Positions 12,114 through 18,141 of a DNA stretch of 18,141 nucleotides are shown in pieces (the first letter of the stretch is position 1; the number at the start of each line of letters is the position of its first letter). The notes under the pieces are model-generated. The model was not told the origin of the DNA and searched no databases. It worked only from the letters and a program-made list of their open reading frames with translations. Both the position numbers and the translations under genes were made by a program. The DNA is from DAOOPX01 sp964653045 (GTDB lineage Bacteria > Patescibacteriota > Microgenomatia > UBA1400 > PJMF01): contig CAZZBW010000018.1 in NCBI GenBank assembly GCA_964653045.1, forward strand, positions 1-18,141, in the 5' to 3' direction.

Positions 12114-13385
12114 TCACAAACTTTGCAAGCTCTCAATGCCCTTGAGTAAAACTTCGTCCTGTTCGGTTTCTGGATCGTCTTCGACCTCGATATCGACACT
12201 CATGCCTTTATCATCAATCCAACTGCCACCAGGGAGTAACCAGCGGGCAATCGTAATGTGTAAACCTCCACCATTAGATAGCTCGCGACGATCCTGAACG
12301 CTGCCTTTACCAAAAGTTTGTTCACCAACTAGCTTGGTGCCAAGTTGATCCCTCAGAGCGCCAGCGACAATCTCGGAGGCGCTGGCGCTGCCACCGTTGA
12401 CTAATACGACTAACGGTAAATCTGCCAAACGAGCGGTCCCTCGCGAAGTGTAATCTTTCGAAGAATATTTGCCTTTTTGCGATACTACAACACCATTTCT
12501 AATAAAATCACTGGCGACATCAATCGCGACATCGAAAAATCCACCTGGATCATTGCGCACGTCTAGAACAATGCCTCCCAAATTTGATTTTTTGGCAGAA
12601 ATTTGTTTGACTGCTTCATTCCACTCTTCCATTGTCCGTTCTCCGAAACGGATTAATTTGAGGTGAGCAAATTCCTCACCTGCCTGTTCCACAAACTCAA
12701 TCTCTACCGAGTTAACCAATATTTCATCACGCCGCAGCTCCATCTCAAACGGCTCAGCGCCATTGTCATCTCGATACAAAGTCAAGATCACCACACTACC
12801 CTTGGGACCCCTGATGTGACTCACAGCTTTTTGCAGCGACCATCCTGAAGTTTCCTCTTCAAACTCTGTGCCAGGATCTTTGACTCTGAGAATCAGATCG
12901 CCTGCTTTCACACCCGCTTGCTCAGCTGGCGTACCGGGTAGTGGTGCCATCACAGCCAAAATTCCTTCTTTGTATCCCAACTCAATCCCAACGCCAAAAA
13001 AAGCACCAGCCAGGTCTTCACCACTGCGCTGGTTATCTTCCGGAGGTAAATACATCGTATATGGGTCGCCCAGGGCAGCCACCATGCCTTGGGTCGCCCC
13101 ATCAACCATTTTGGCCTCGTCAATTTCCTCAGACTTTAAATAGTCAGTCTGGAGATGCGACCACGCCTCCCAAAAATAAGTCAAGTCAACAGTATCCGGA
13201 TCTACCTTTTCATTTTTTAAATTGACGCTCTTATCGACTTGGAACTTATCACTAATAACCAAACCCGGTCGAGCGATTAAAGCAATTTTTTCCCACAAGG
13301 GAAACCTATACTGAATCACGCTGCCCAAAATAATCAGCAAGCCTGCAACAATCAATCGAGAGCTTATTTTTAATCCCTTTTTCAT
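12114..13385 (-). CDS. C-terminal processing peptidase (CtpA/S41 family)
   Basis: Membrane-anchored Ser/Lys protease that cleaves near the C-termini of exported proteins. Numbered from the ATG at 13385: signal anchor at about residues 8-27, an N-terminal helical region (DLTYFWEAWSHLQTDYL; ALGDPYTMYLPPED), a PDZ domain (about 122-205; GVGIELGYKEGILAVMAPLPGTPAEQAGVKAGDLI) and the S41 core. The nucleophile is Ser335 in NGGSASASEI, and the general base is Lys360 in GEQTFGKGSVQ, with the family's 25-residue spacing. An ATG three codons upstream overlaps the -10 region, so the internal ATG is preferred. It is the first gene of the ctpA-htrA pair. A 10-bp inverted repeat straddles the nucleophile codons. 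Confidence 0.93.
   Translation of the reverse strand: MKKGLKISSRLIVAGLLIILGSVIQYRFPLWEKIALIARPGLVISDKFQVDKSVNLKNEKVDPDTVDLTYFWEAWSHLQTDYLKSEEIDEAKMVDGATQGMVAALGDPYTMYLPPEDNQRSGEDLAGAFFGVGIELGYKEGILAVMAPLPGTPAEQAGVKAGDLILRVKDPGTEFEEETSGWSLQKAVSHIRGPKGSVVILTLYRDDNGAEPFEMELRRDEILVNSVEIEFVEQAGEEFAHLKLIRFGERTMEEWNEAVKQISAKKSNLGGIVLDVRNDPGGFFDVAIDVASDFIRNGVVVSQKGKYSSKDYTSRGTARLADLPLVVLVNGGSASASEIVAGALRDQLGTKLVGEQTFGKGSVQDRRELSNGGGLHITIARWLLPGGSWIDDKGMSVDIEVEDDPETEQDEVLLKGIESLQSL
12357..12389. repeat. 10-bp perfect inverted repeat across the ctpA active-site codons
   Basis: AGCGCCAGCG (12357-12366) and its exact complement (12380-12389) with a 13-nt loop. It encodes SASASEIVAGA, a motif whose repeated Ser and Ala codons make some self-complementarity likely. 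It is the weakest member of the set as evidence for a special process. Confidence 0.7.
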
Positions 13386-13394
13386 CGACAACAT

Positions 13395-13422
13395 TGTATA
13401 GCACTAATTAATACTCTGTTAA
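13395..13422 (-). promoter_or_regulatory. Promoter of the ctpA-htrA operon
   Basis: On the minus strand, TTAACA (-35, 13417-13422; 5 of 6 consensus bases), a 16-bp spacer and TATACA (-10, 13395-13400). The expected transcript start near 13388 leaves almost no leader before the ATG at 13385. Confidence 0.6.
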
Positions 13423-13461
13423 GAGTTGAAACAGCTTCTACTCAATCAGCTCGAACAAAAA

Positions 13462-13692
13462 TTATACTGTTTGAGTATATTGCAAAAGACCGAGATGGCG
13501 CGCGCGCTTTACCTCTCTGGCCAACAAGCGTTGATTTTTCAGAGCAATGCCAGTGACCGCGCGCGGTACAATTGCTCCCTGCTCCGAGACAAACTGATAC
13601 AAAAACTGATAGTTTTTGTAACTTATCTGCTCAGGAGTCACATTAATTTTGCGTCTTATCAATATTCTTTTTTTGGTTTTTTTTGGTTTCAT
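13462..13692 (-). CDS. rpsR: 30S ribosomal protein S18
   Basis: A 76-residue small-subunit protein that pairs with S6 on the platform. Diagnostic features are the basic N-terminus, INVTPEQISYKNYQFLYQFVSEQGAIVPRAVTGI and the C-terminal LKNQRLLAREVKRARHLGLL, which matches the conserved S18 rRNA-binding helix. A strong Shine-Dalgarno AAGGAG lies 8 nt before the ATG. It is the last gene of rpsF-ssb-rpsR, the conserved bacterial order. The codons for VKRAR produce an alternating GC run (13498-13507), and a 12-bp palindrome ACCGCGCGCGGT lies at 13556-13567. Confidence 0.96.
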   Translation of the reverse strand: MKPKKTKKRILIRRKINVTPEQISYKNYQFLYQFVSEQGAIVPRAVTGIALKNQRLLAREVKRARHLGLLQYTQTV

Positions 13693-13715
13693 TGTAAATT
13701 CTCCTTAATCACAAA

Positions 13716-14258
13716 TTAAAATGGAATATCATCGGCCACATCCTCCGCCTGTGTGACTTCAGATGCGCTTAATGGGTCTGGATCTGACAAAGGTACAGGA
13801 GTTTTGGCTTTGGCAGGTGCTTTCTTCCTAGGTTGTGCTGATTTTGACGCAGCTGCATCACCACCACTTTCACCAAAACTTTCGTCCAAGTCTTGAGAAT
13901 CACCACTTGAGTAACCTGGTCCAGATGAGCGCAGCATGATCATATTATCGATCACCACCTCAGTGGTCCGGCGCTCTACACCATCATCTCCCTGCCAACT
14001 CCGAGTTTGTAACCGACCATCGACATAAACTTTGTCACCTTTGTGTAATAGTTGACCACAAATTTCAGCCAGCTTGGACCATGCCACAATATTGTGAAAC
14101 TCAACACTCTCTTGTTTGTCACCTCCATCTGAAGACCATGTTCTGTTGGTGGCCAAACCGAACGAACATACCGCGGTATTATTTGGGGTAAAACGCAAGT
14201 TGGGGTCTCGAGTCAAATTACCAATGAGCATGACTTTATTTAAAGAACGAGATGACAT
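13716..14258 (-). CDS. ssb: Single-stranded DNA-binding protein
   Basis: Coats single-stranded DNA during replication and repair. The 180-residue protein from the ATG at 14258 has an OB fold at about residues 3-105 (LNKVMLIGNLTRDPNLRFTPNNTAVCSFGLATNRTW...VEFHNIVAWSKLAEICGQLLHKGDKVYVDGRLQTRSW). A Ser/Gly/Ala/Pro/Lys-rich flexible linker (110-160) and an acidic tail ending DDIPF complete it; that tip recruits partner proteins. GAAAGGAT lies 5 nt before this ATG, and the longer frame starting with TTG is not needed. It sits between rpsF (26 nt) and rpsR (23 nt). Confidence 0.97.
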   Translation of the reverse strand: MSSRSLNKVMLIGNLTRDPNLRFTPNNTAVCSFGLATNRTWSSDGGDKQESVEFHNIVAWSKLAEICGQLLHKGDKVYVDGRLQTRSWQGDDGVERRTTEVVIDNMIMLRSSGPGYSSGDSQDLDESFGESGGDAAASKSAQPRKKAPAKAKTPVPLSDPDPLSASEVTQAEDVADDIPF

Positions 14259-14284
14259 GTATATCCTTTCCAACTGACAAACAA

Positions 14285-14662
14285 TTACTCTTTTTCCTCA
14301 AGTTCATTATTACTATACTTCTCTGTGCCAATCACAACTTCAGGTCTGGCTGTCACCAGTAAATAGCGGATCAGGTCTGAACGCAAGCGCAAATCTTGTT
14401 CAAAGACTGTCACTTTAGCAGGAAGAAACTCAACTACCCAATGGAAAAACTCAGCCTGAGTATACTTTTTACCAGCGTGCTTAAAAGTATAAGCTAGCTC
14501 TTTCTTCCCCCATTCGGCTTGAGAAACAACTGAACCCTTGTGTTTGGCAACTAACTCGGACAAAGACTCGTGAATTTTTTTCAAATCGACTGATGTCAAC
14601 TCAGCTGGCAGAAGAAAACTCAACTCGTACTGACGAGCAACTTTATCTGCTAATATTTTCAT
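14285..14662 (-). CDS. rpsF: 30S ribosomal protein S6
   Basis: A 125-residue small-subunit platform protein, partner of S18. Visible blocks are YELSFLLPAELT, a helix (VDLKKIHESLSELVAKHKG), the strand VVSQAEWGKKELAYTFKHAGKKYTQAEFFHWVVEFLP and the C-terminal LRLRSDLIRYLLVTARP. Two adjacent ATGs follow GGGAG; the second (14662) has the better spacing of 5 nt. A longer frame starting at 14698 would run into the leader structure and is unlikely. It is the first gene of rpsF-ssb-rpsR, following a nested inverted-repeat leader. Confidence 0.95.
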   Translation of the reverse strand: MKILADKVARQYELSFLLPAELTSVDLKKIHESLSELVAKHKGSVVSQAEWGKKELAYTFKHAGKKYTQAEFFHWVVEFLPAKVTVFEQDLRLRSDLIRYLLVTARPEVVIGTEKYSNNELEEKE

Positions 14663-14679
14663 CATCGCTCCCTTCTTCG

Positions 14680-14738
14680 TTGAGTTGTTCTGAAGCATTT
14701 GGATCCGCCGCTGTCTACAGCGGCGGAGAACAACTCAA
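14680..14738 (-). promoter_or_regulatory. Nested stem-loop leader of rpsF-ssb-rpsR
   Basis: A perfect 12-bp outer stem (TTGAGTTGTTCT at 14680-14691 with 14727-14738) encloses a perfect 10-bp GC hairpin (TCCGCCGCTG, 14704-14713 with 14718-14727, 4-nt loop); base 14727 is shared by both. In mRNA sense the inner hairpin comes directly after the outer 5' arm, and about 12 unpaired bases (TCCAAATGCTTC) precede the outer 3' arm. It ends 14 nt before the Shine-Dalgarno region. No T-tract follows, so it is not a plain terminator. The position suits an autoregulatory S6:S18 leader, but the conserved CCG bulge of that motif was not recognised. Confidence 0.65.
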
Positions 14739-14776
14739 TTTTATTCAATTTACAACTGCGATTATAACACGAAAAT

Positions 14777-15886
14777 TTAGCTGCCAATCAGGAACTCCAC
14801 CACATCGCCCTCCTGCATCAGATATTCTCTACCTTCAGTCCGGAGTTTGCCCACTTCTTTTGCCCCCTTCCAACCTCCCAAATGAATGAACTCATTGTAC
14901 TCAACCACATTAACCGCGATCATTTTCCGTTCAAAATCGGTGTGGATCACACCAGCTGCTTTGCGCGCTGTCGTGCCCACTGGGATTGTCCATGCCCTCA
15001 CCTCTTTTACTCCTGCGGTGAGGAAACTTTGTAAGCCAAGAGCTTGGTACGCACCAGCTATCAGTCTTTCTAACCCTGGCCGATCAATTCCCAAGTCCTT
15101 GAGATAAAGTTTTTGATCCTCATCGCTCAAACTGGATAACTCACTCTCAATCTTATTACACATTACGATTACTTTTTCTTTTGGTTCATGAAGCAATTGA
15201 GCTGACTGATCACTCAATTGGTCAATGGACTTTGACCCAAGTTGGTCTTCTCCCACGTTGATCACAATTAGCTCCGGTTTAGCGGTCAGCAACGACAGCT
15301 CTTTGGCAACTAACTGAAACTTTTTCTGTTCAATTTCACTGTGCTGACCGCTAATTAATTCACTCGCCTGCTTACCTTGGCTCAAAGCTTGGGTCAGCTC
15401 ACCCACGACTTGCCAACGCTCTTTTGCTTCTTTGTCAGCCCTTCCTTTTGGCTCAACTTGTTTCTCTAAAGTAGCCAAGTCTGCCAGCTGCAACTCGGTA
15501 CGAACCGTCAATAAATCTTCAACTAGACCCACCGCTCCCTCACGAATGATGTTTGTATCCTCAAACGCGCGCACTACGTGGCAAATCACCGAAACTTCAC
15601 GAATATGAGATAAAAACTGATTGCCCAAACCCTCTCCCAGATGCGCGTCCTTAACTAACCCAGCAATGTCAACAAACTCAACTGTGGCCGGCTTGATCAC
15701 GCTGGTGCCCACTACTTGGGCCAGCTGATCCAGCCGGCCATCCGGCACCGGCACCACGCCCACATTTGGCTCGATTGTGGCAAAAGGAAAATTAGCCACG
15801 TAAGCCGCCTGCCGCTTCAGTAGCGCATTGAACAAAGTAGACTTCCCCACGTTTGGCAGACCAACAATACCTACACTTAGTGACAT
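14777..15886 (-). CDS. ychF: Ribosome-associated ATPase YchF (Obg family)
   Basis: A universally conserved P-loop NTPase of the Obg/OLA1 group that prefers ATP and binds ribosomes. Length 369 is typical. The P-loop GLPNVGKST is at residues 9-17, DIAGLVKDAHLGEGLG (73-88) carries the G3 motif, and NKIE in VMCNKIESEL replaces the GTP-specific NKxD, as in YchF. A helical hairpin occupies the middle (about 125-200), and the C-terminal TGS domain is from about 285 (FLTAGVKEVRAWTI...EGDVVEFLIGS). A -10 TATACT (15892-15897) ends 5 nt before the ATG, so it may be leaderless. A widely spaced 12-bp inverted repeat is embedded in the helical region. Confidence 0.97.
   Translation of the reverse strand: MSLSVGIVGLPNVGKSTLFNALLKRQAAYVANFPFATIEPNVGVVPVPDGRLDQLAQVVGTSVIKPATVEFVDIAGLVKDAHLGEGLGNQFLSHIREVSVICHVVRAFEDTNIIREGAVGLVEDLLTVRTELQLADLATLEKQVEPKGRADKEAKERWQVVGELTQALSQGKQASELISGQHSEIEQKKFQLVAKELSLLTAKPELIVINVGEDQLGSKSIDQLSDQSAQLLHEPKEKVIVMCNKIESELSSLSDEDQKLYLKDLGIDRPGLERLIAGAYQALGLQSFLTAGVKEVRAWTIPVGTTARKAAGVIHTDFERKMIAVNVVEYNEFIHLGGWKGAKEVGKLRTEGREYLMQEGDVVEFLIGS
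15280..15353. repeat. Widely spaced 12-bp perfect inverted repeat in ychF
   Basis: TAGCGGTCAGCA (15280-15291) and its exact complement (15342-15353) are 50 nt apart, in the helical-domain codons of ychF. The spacing makes chance somewhat more likely than for the tight hairpins. Confidence 0.7.
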
Positions 15887-15891
15887 AGCAT

Positions 15892-15897
15892 AGTATA
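15892..15897 (-). promoter_or_regulatory. -10 box of ychF
   Basis: TATACT on the minus strand ends 5 nt before the ychF ATG, inside the 36-nt gap after the Tat-signal gene. No good -35 is visible. The arrangement points to a leaderless ychF mRNA. Confidence 0.45.
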
Positions 15898-15922
15898 ACT
15901 TACATAAGTAAACTAATTACCA

Positions 15923-17539
15923 TTAACGCGGAGACCATTGAGGCAACTGATTTTGAATAAACGAAAGTAGTACTCGAAATTGCAACTTAATTATTTGTTG
16001 AACTAGTGTTCCATCTTTCTGAGTTGTCAACACGAACCTATTTGCATCTAAAAGCTCAACCGCCGATCTCTCACTCTTTACTCCTTCAAGCTTAATTTTT
16101 TCAATATTAAAATCAGTAGAGCCGATAATCACATTCAACTGCCAAACATCACCATTTTCCAAGGTGACAATTACGACTGCTCTCCCGACCCCATCACCTT
16201 TTACGGAATCGACATCGAGGTCAACAACTCTTGATTGAAAATCCTCTTCTTTAGGAATAGTCTGACCATCAATCACCCAACTCAAAAGCACCCGATCGTA
16301 ATCTGCATAAGATGCGGCATGAAGCGTGCCGTTACCGATACCTTCAGTAACAGTTTGAGAGTACTCTGTTTGTACTCCACTCTCACCGTTGATTATCTGT
16401 GGAAGAGAATACTGAATGTCTCCCCCGTTGGCTTTGCTAAACTCAATCGCAGAAAGCCAGTCCGTTGTGGTTTCTATTCCAACAGTTTTTTGACAATAAG
16501 TAACCCCAAGAGCTGTTGCTTGCGGTTTATTGTCAGTCGAGAGTTTCGATACCTTGCTTCCCTCTGTAAATACCGGCATGTACAACCACGCGATCCCGCT
16601 TGCGATATTAACGTCATAACCAGCTTTTTGCGTTGCGATCAATTCCTCAGCCATATCTTCAACGGGATCATCATCAACTTTGGATTCAATACCGAATGAG
16701 CTTAGCTGCTTAAGTACCTCAATTTTTTGGAGTTGTTCTGGTCGCAATAAATTGATTTTAGCAACCAGCTTACTTTTTAGCATTTCTCGGGTCGCAGTCT
16801 CAACATTCTCCTGGTTATTTGCATCCACAGTTGCAGGCAACTGCACGCGTTCACCATAATAAAGGTAACGATGTTCCGGAGCGTTTCCTGCGGTAAAAAC
16901 TAGAAACGGCGAGCCACCAAGTTCTGAGCAAACTACTTCACCCACGTCAAAATCATCAAAGTTTGTTACTACTTCTGATGGGTTAACCTGCGTCAACTCA
17001 CTCATCTGCTTGAATAACAGTTGTGATTTTCCTAAAGCATCAATTGTTGGTTTTTTTACAACCAGACTGTATTTTTCGTTAGAGTAAAACACATCAAACC
17101 AAGTGGCAGGTGCTGCTGATTCAGACGACAGTAAAGTCTGTTTAGTAAATTGTTCAGTTGTCGGGTCTTTTGTGGCAACATACAAACCACCATCCTGTTC
17201 CAACCAAAAAATATGATTGTTTACTGCCTTGAATCGGACAGCGTTTTCGACACGAATATCAGTCTCTGTCATTGGTTCTTCTCCAATGGCTTCTGTGGCG
17301 CTGCCCGCTGCTGATGAAGCGACAGCCCCAGATTCTGCTGGCTGAACTCCAACACCAGTAGGACCGGTTTCCGTGTTAATTTCAATAGCTGCCAATGAAC
17401 TAGCGTCTGCTGTTCTATGTAAAACTAACTCAGTACCGGCAGTTGCTGCTCCAAGAAGTATGCCTTTTAAAAAGCCTCTTCTGCTCAGTTTTTTTCCATC
17501 GGGTTCTTTAGAAGCATTTTCTTTTGGGTTATTTGGCAT
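15923..17539 (-). CDS. Tat-signal secreted protein, function unknown
   Basis: A 538-residue protein. Residues 18-46 form a twin-arginine signal: LSRRGFLKG with Arg20-Arg21, a hydrophobic stretch (ILLGAATAGTELVL) and a likely cleavage after ADA at about 46. A low-complexity Gly/Ala/Glu linker (50-85) leads into a beta-rich region of about 440 residues. Recurrent strand pairs such as HIFWLEQDGGLYVATKD, SPFLVFTAGNAPEHRYLYYG, GDVWQLNVIIG and RFVLTTQKDGTLVQQI suggest a beta-propeller or similar fold. No catalytic motif or C-terminal anchor was recognised. GAAAG lies a few bases before the ATG. It is flanked by hpf upstream and ychF downstream on the same strand. The export route is fairly clear; the role is unknown. 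Confidence 0.8.
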   Translation of the reverse strand: MPNNPKENASKEPDGKKLSRRGFLKGILLGAATAGTELVLHRTADASSLAAIEINTETGPTGVGVQPAESGAVASSAAGSATEAIGEEPMTETDIRVENAVRFKAVNNHIFWLEQDGGLYVATKDPTTEQFTKQTLLSSESAAPATWFDVFYSNEKYSLVVKKPTIDALGKSQLLFKQMSELTQVNPSEVVTNFDDFDVGEVVCSELGGSPFLVFTAGNAPEHRYLYYGERVQLPATVDANNQENVETATREMLKSKLVAKINLLRPEQLQKIEVLKQLSSFGIESKVDDDPVEDMAEELIATQKAGYDVNIASGIAWLYMPVFTEGSKVSKLSTDNKPQATALGVTYCQKTVGIETTTDWLSAIEFSKANGGDIQYSLPQIINGESGVQTEYSQTVTEGIGNGTLHAASYADYDRVLLSWVIDGQTIPKEEDFQSRVVDLDVDSVKGDGVGRAVVIVTLENGDVWQLNVIIGSTDFNIEKIKLEGVKSERSAVELLDANRFVLTTQKDGTLVQQIIKLQFRVLLSFIQNQLPQWSPR

Positions 17540-17558
17540 GTAACTCTTTCTGTGATTT

Positions 17559-17567
17559 TTTATACCA
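17559..17567 (-). promoter_or_regulatory. Extended -10 promoter of the Tat-signal gene
   Basis: On the minus strand, TGG-TATAAA is an extended -10 (hexamer 17559-17564), with TTGATT further upstream at a long 19-bp spacing. The ATG is 19 nt downstream of the hexamer, leaving room for a short leader with a GAAAG ribosome-binding site. Confidence 0.45.
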
Positions 17568-17631
17568 GCTCGCTTATATGCGTAATCAAGTATTATATTA
17601 CGACATAATTGCTAAATTAAACAATGCTCAA

Positions 17632-17955
17632 TTATTTTCTAGCCTGGACCTTTTTCGTTTGCATCTTCTCGATCGCTTTGCGCAGGTGCCGTGAAGCAGT
17701 GCTGAAAGCTTGATTGATCGCTTCGTACATATCCACTGCAGATTTAGTAACAGCGGTGTCTTTACCTGGAACTTCAACTACCACGGTGGCAGAATTTGCC
17801 TGGGGATCGTTATGCTTACGCACCACACTTTCCAAAAAAACTTTGATCTGACTGACTTTGTCACTTAGCCGGTAAACCTTATCTGCTTGCGTCTGGACGT
17901 GCTGACGCATGCCGTCGGTAACTTCAAAGTTTTTAGACGAGACTGTGATCTTCAT
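17632..17955 (-). CDS. hpf: Ribosome hibernation factor, short HPF/RaiA family
   Basis: A 107-residue protein that binds the 30S decoding region and stabilises idle ribosomes. Visible features are the start MKITVSSKNFEVTDGMRQHV, the beta-alpha-beta-beta-beta-alpha pattern, and the C-terminal helix DMYEAINQAFSTASRHLRKAIEKMQTKK typical of HPF/YfiA. It is the short form: the C-terminal dimerisation domain of long HPF is absent. AAAGG lies 10 nt before the ATG. The transcript continues toward the Tat-signal gene, with only a weak AT-rich inverted repeat after the stop. Confidence 0.93.
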   Translation of the reverse strand: MKITVSSKNFEVTDGMRQHVQTQADKVYRLSDKVSQIKVFLESVVRKHNDPQANSATVVVEVPGKDTAVTKSAVDMYEAINQAFSTASRHLRKAIEKMQTKKVQARK

Positions 17956-18017
17956 CGATCAACCTTTCTGAAATAATTAATACAAAAAATAGCTAAAAAC
18001 GAAGCTGGGGATACTTT

Positions 18018-18137
18018 TTGAAAACAAAACGAGACAACGCTCATCTAATTGCTGATAGTAACAAAAAAAGAGAAAAAACTCAAATGGATGTTATAGGCAC
18101 GCACTTTCCGGAAAATTACTTTGTACAAATTGCATAG
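18018..18137 (+). other. Short open frame at the right edge, coding status uncertain
   Basis: From a TTG at 18018 the frame encodes 39 residues (KTKRDNAHLIADSNKKREKTQMDVIGTHFPENYFVQIA) and stops at TAG 18135. An ATG at 18084 would leave 17 residues. GATACT (18010-18015), -10-like, lies just upstream, and the charged start followed by a hydrophobic end looks more protein-like than random. A GTG follows the stop at the window edge and may begin a further gene. No family was recognised. Evidence is weak. Confidence 0.2.
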
Positions 18138-18141
18138 GTGA

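Noticed and set aside
12868..13225. Plus-strand open frames across ctpA
   Set aside because: They mirror the minus-strand ctpA codons, lack start signals and encode low-complexity Pro/Ser sequences.
13498..13567. Alternating GC runs in rpsR as a Z-DNA or regulatory element
   Set aside because: They follow from clustered Arg and Ala codons in conserved S18 segments; no further evidence supports a separate role.
10883..14258. Recoded stop codon (UGA read as Gly or Trp), as in some CPR lineages
   Set aside because: TGA is the natural stop of hisS and ctpA, and no conserved domain reads through TGA in any gene here.
14680..14738. Rho-independent terminator of ychF
   Set aside because: The GC hairpin is strong, but no T-run follows in the minus direction, and the outer 12-bp stem points to a leader structure instead.
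18018..18137. Start of infA
   Set aside because: The segment MDVIGTHFPENYFVQI faintly resembles the first strands of IF-1, but the frame stops at once with TAG and the match is too poor to call.
1..18141. CRISPR array or tandem repeats
   Set aside because: No regularly spaced direct repeats were found; the only notable direct repeat is the 30-nt tRNA-Ala segment.

Overview
The window reads as a compact, moderately AT-rich bacterial chromosome segment with the standard code: TAA, TAG and TGA all end convincing genes. Small two-helix and single-anchor membrane proteins of unknown function, a shortened RF1, short intergenic gaps and several genes starting a few bases after a -10 box suggest a Patescibacteria (CPR)-type genome. 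This is inference; no 16S gene or lineage-specific marker is present.

Layout. 1-3633, mostly minus strand: tRNA-Leu(CAA), an Lgt-like membrane protein, lspA (signal peptidase II), replicative helicase dnaB and a metallo-beta-lactamase-fold hydrolase, with one small plus-strand membrane protein. 3739-6055, plus strand: an anchored Ig-like protein, a secreted DUF5666-like protein and an M24 peptidase, apparently one operon. 6065-6850, minus strand: a RelE/RHH toxin-antitoxin pair beside tRNA-Ala(CGC) and a broken tandem copy of that tRNA's 3' part. 6882-10874, plus strand: a TrpR-like (YerC/YecD) regulator, then a DapF-fold protein, hisS, rpmE with a long tail, and prfA, with overlapping junctions. 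10883-13385, minus strand: ctpA and htrA, two anchored PDZ proteases with their own promoter. 13462-17955, minus strand: hpf, a Tat-signal protein, ychF and the rpsF-ssb-rpsR operon, the last preceded by a nested RNA structure.

Much of the window is housekeeping (translation, replication, membrane protein processing). The less ordinary content is the following. (1) There are at least eight perfect GC-rich inverted repeats with arms of 10-14 bp and loops of 0-13 nt, most inside conserved coding sequence, far above chance. (2) The Lgt-like protein has lost the expected catalytic residues although it sits beside an intact lspA. (3) A near-consensus promoter with an overlapping dyad and a leader terminator precedes the DapF-like/hisS operon, next to a TrpR-family regulator. 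(4) Several genes look leaderless. (5) A tRNA-Ala fragment lies beside a toxin-antitoxin module.

No CRISPR array, insertion sequence, integrase or phage gene was seen. No gene-free stretch exceeds 300 bases; the longest (7197-7462) holds the promoter and leader of the DapF-like/hisS operon.
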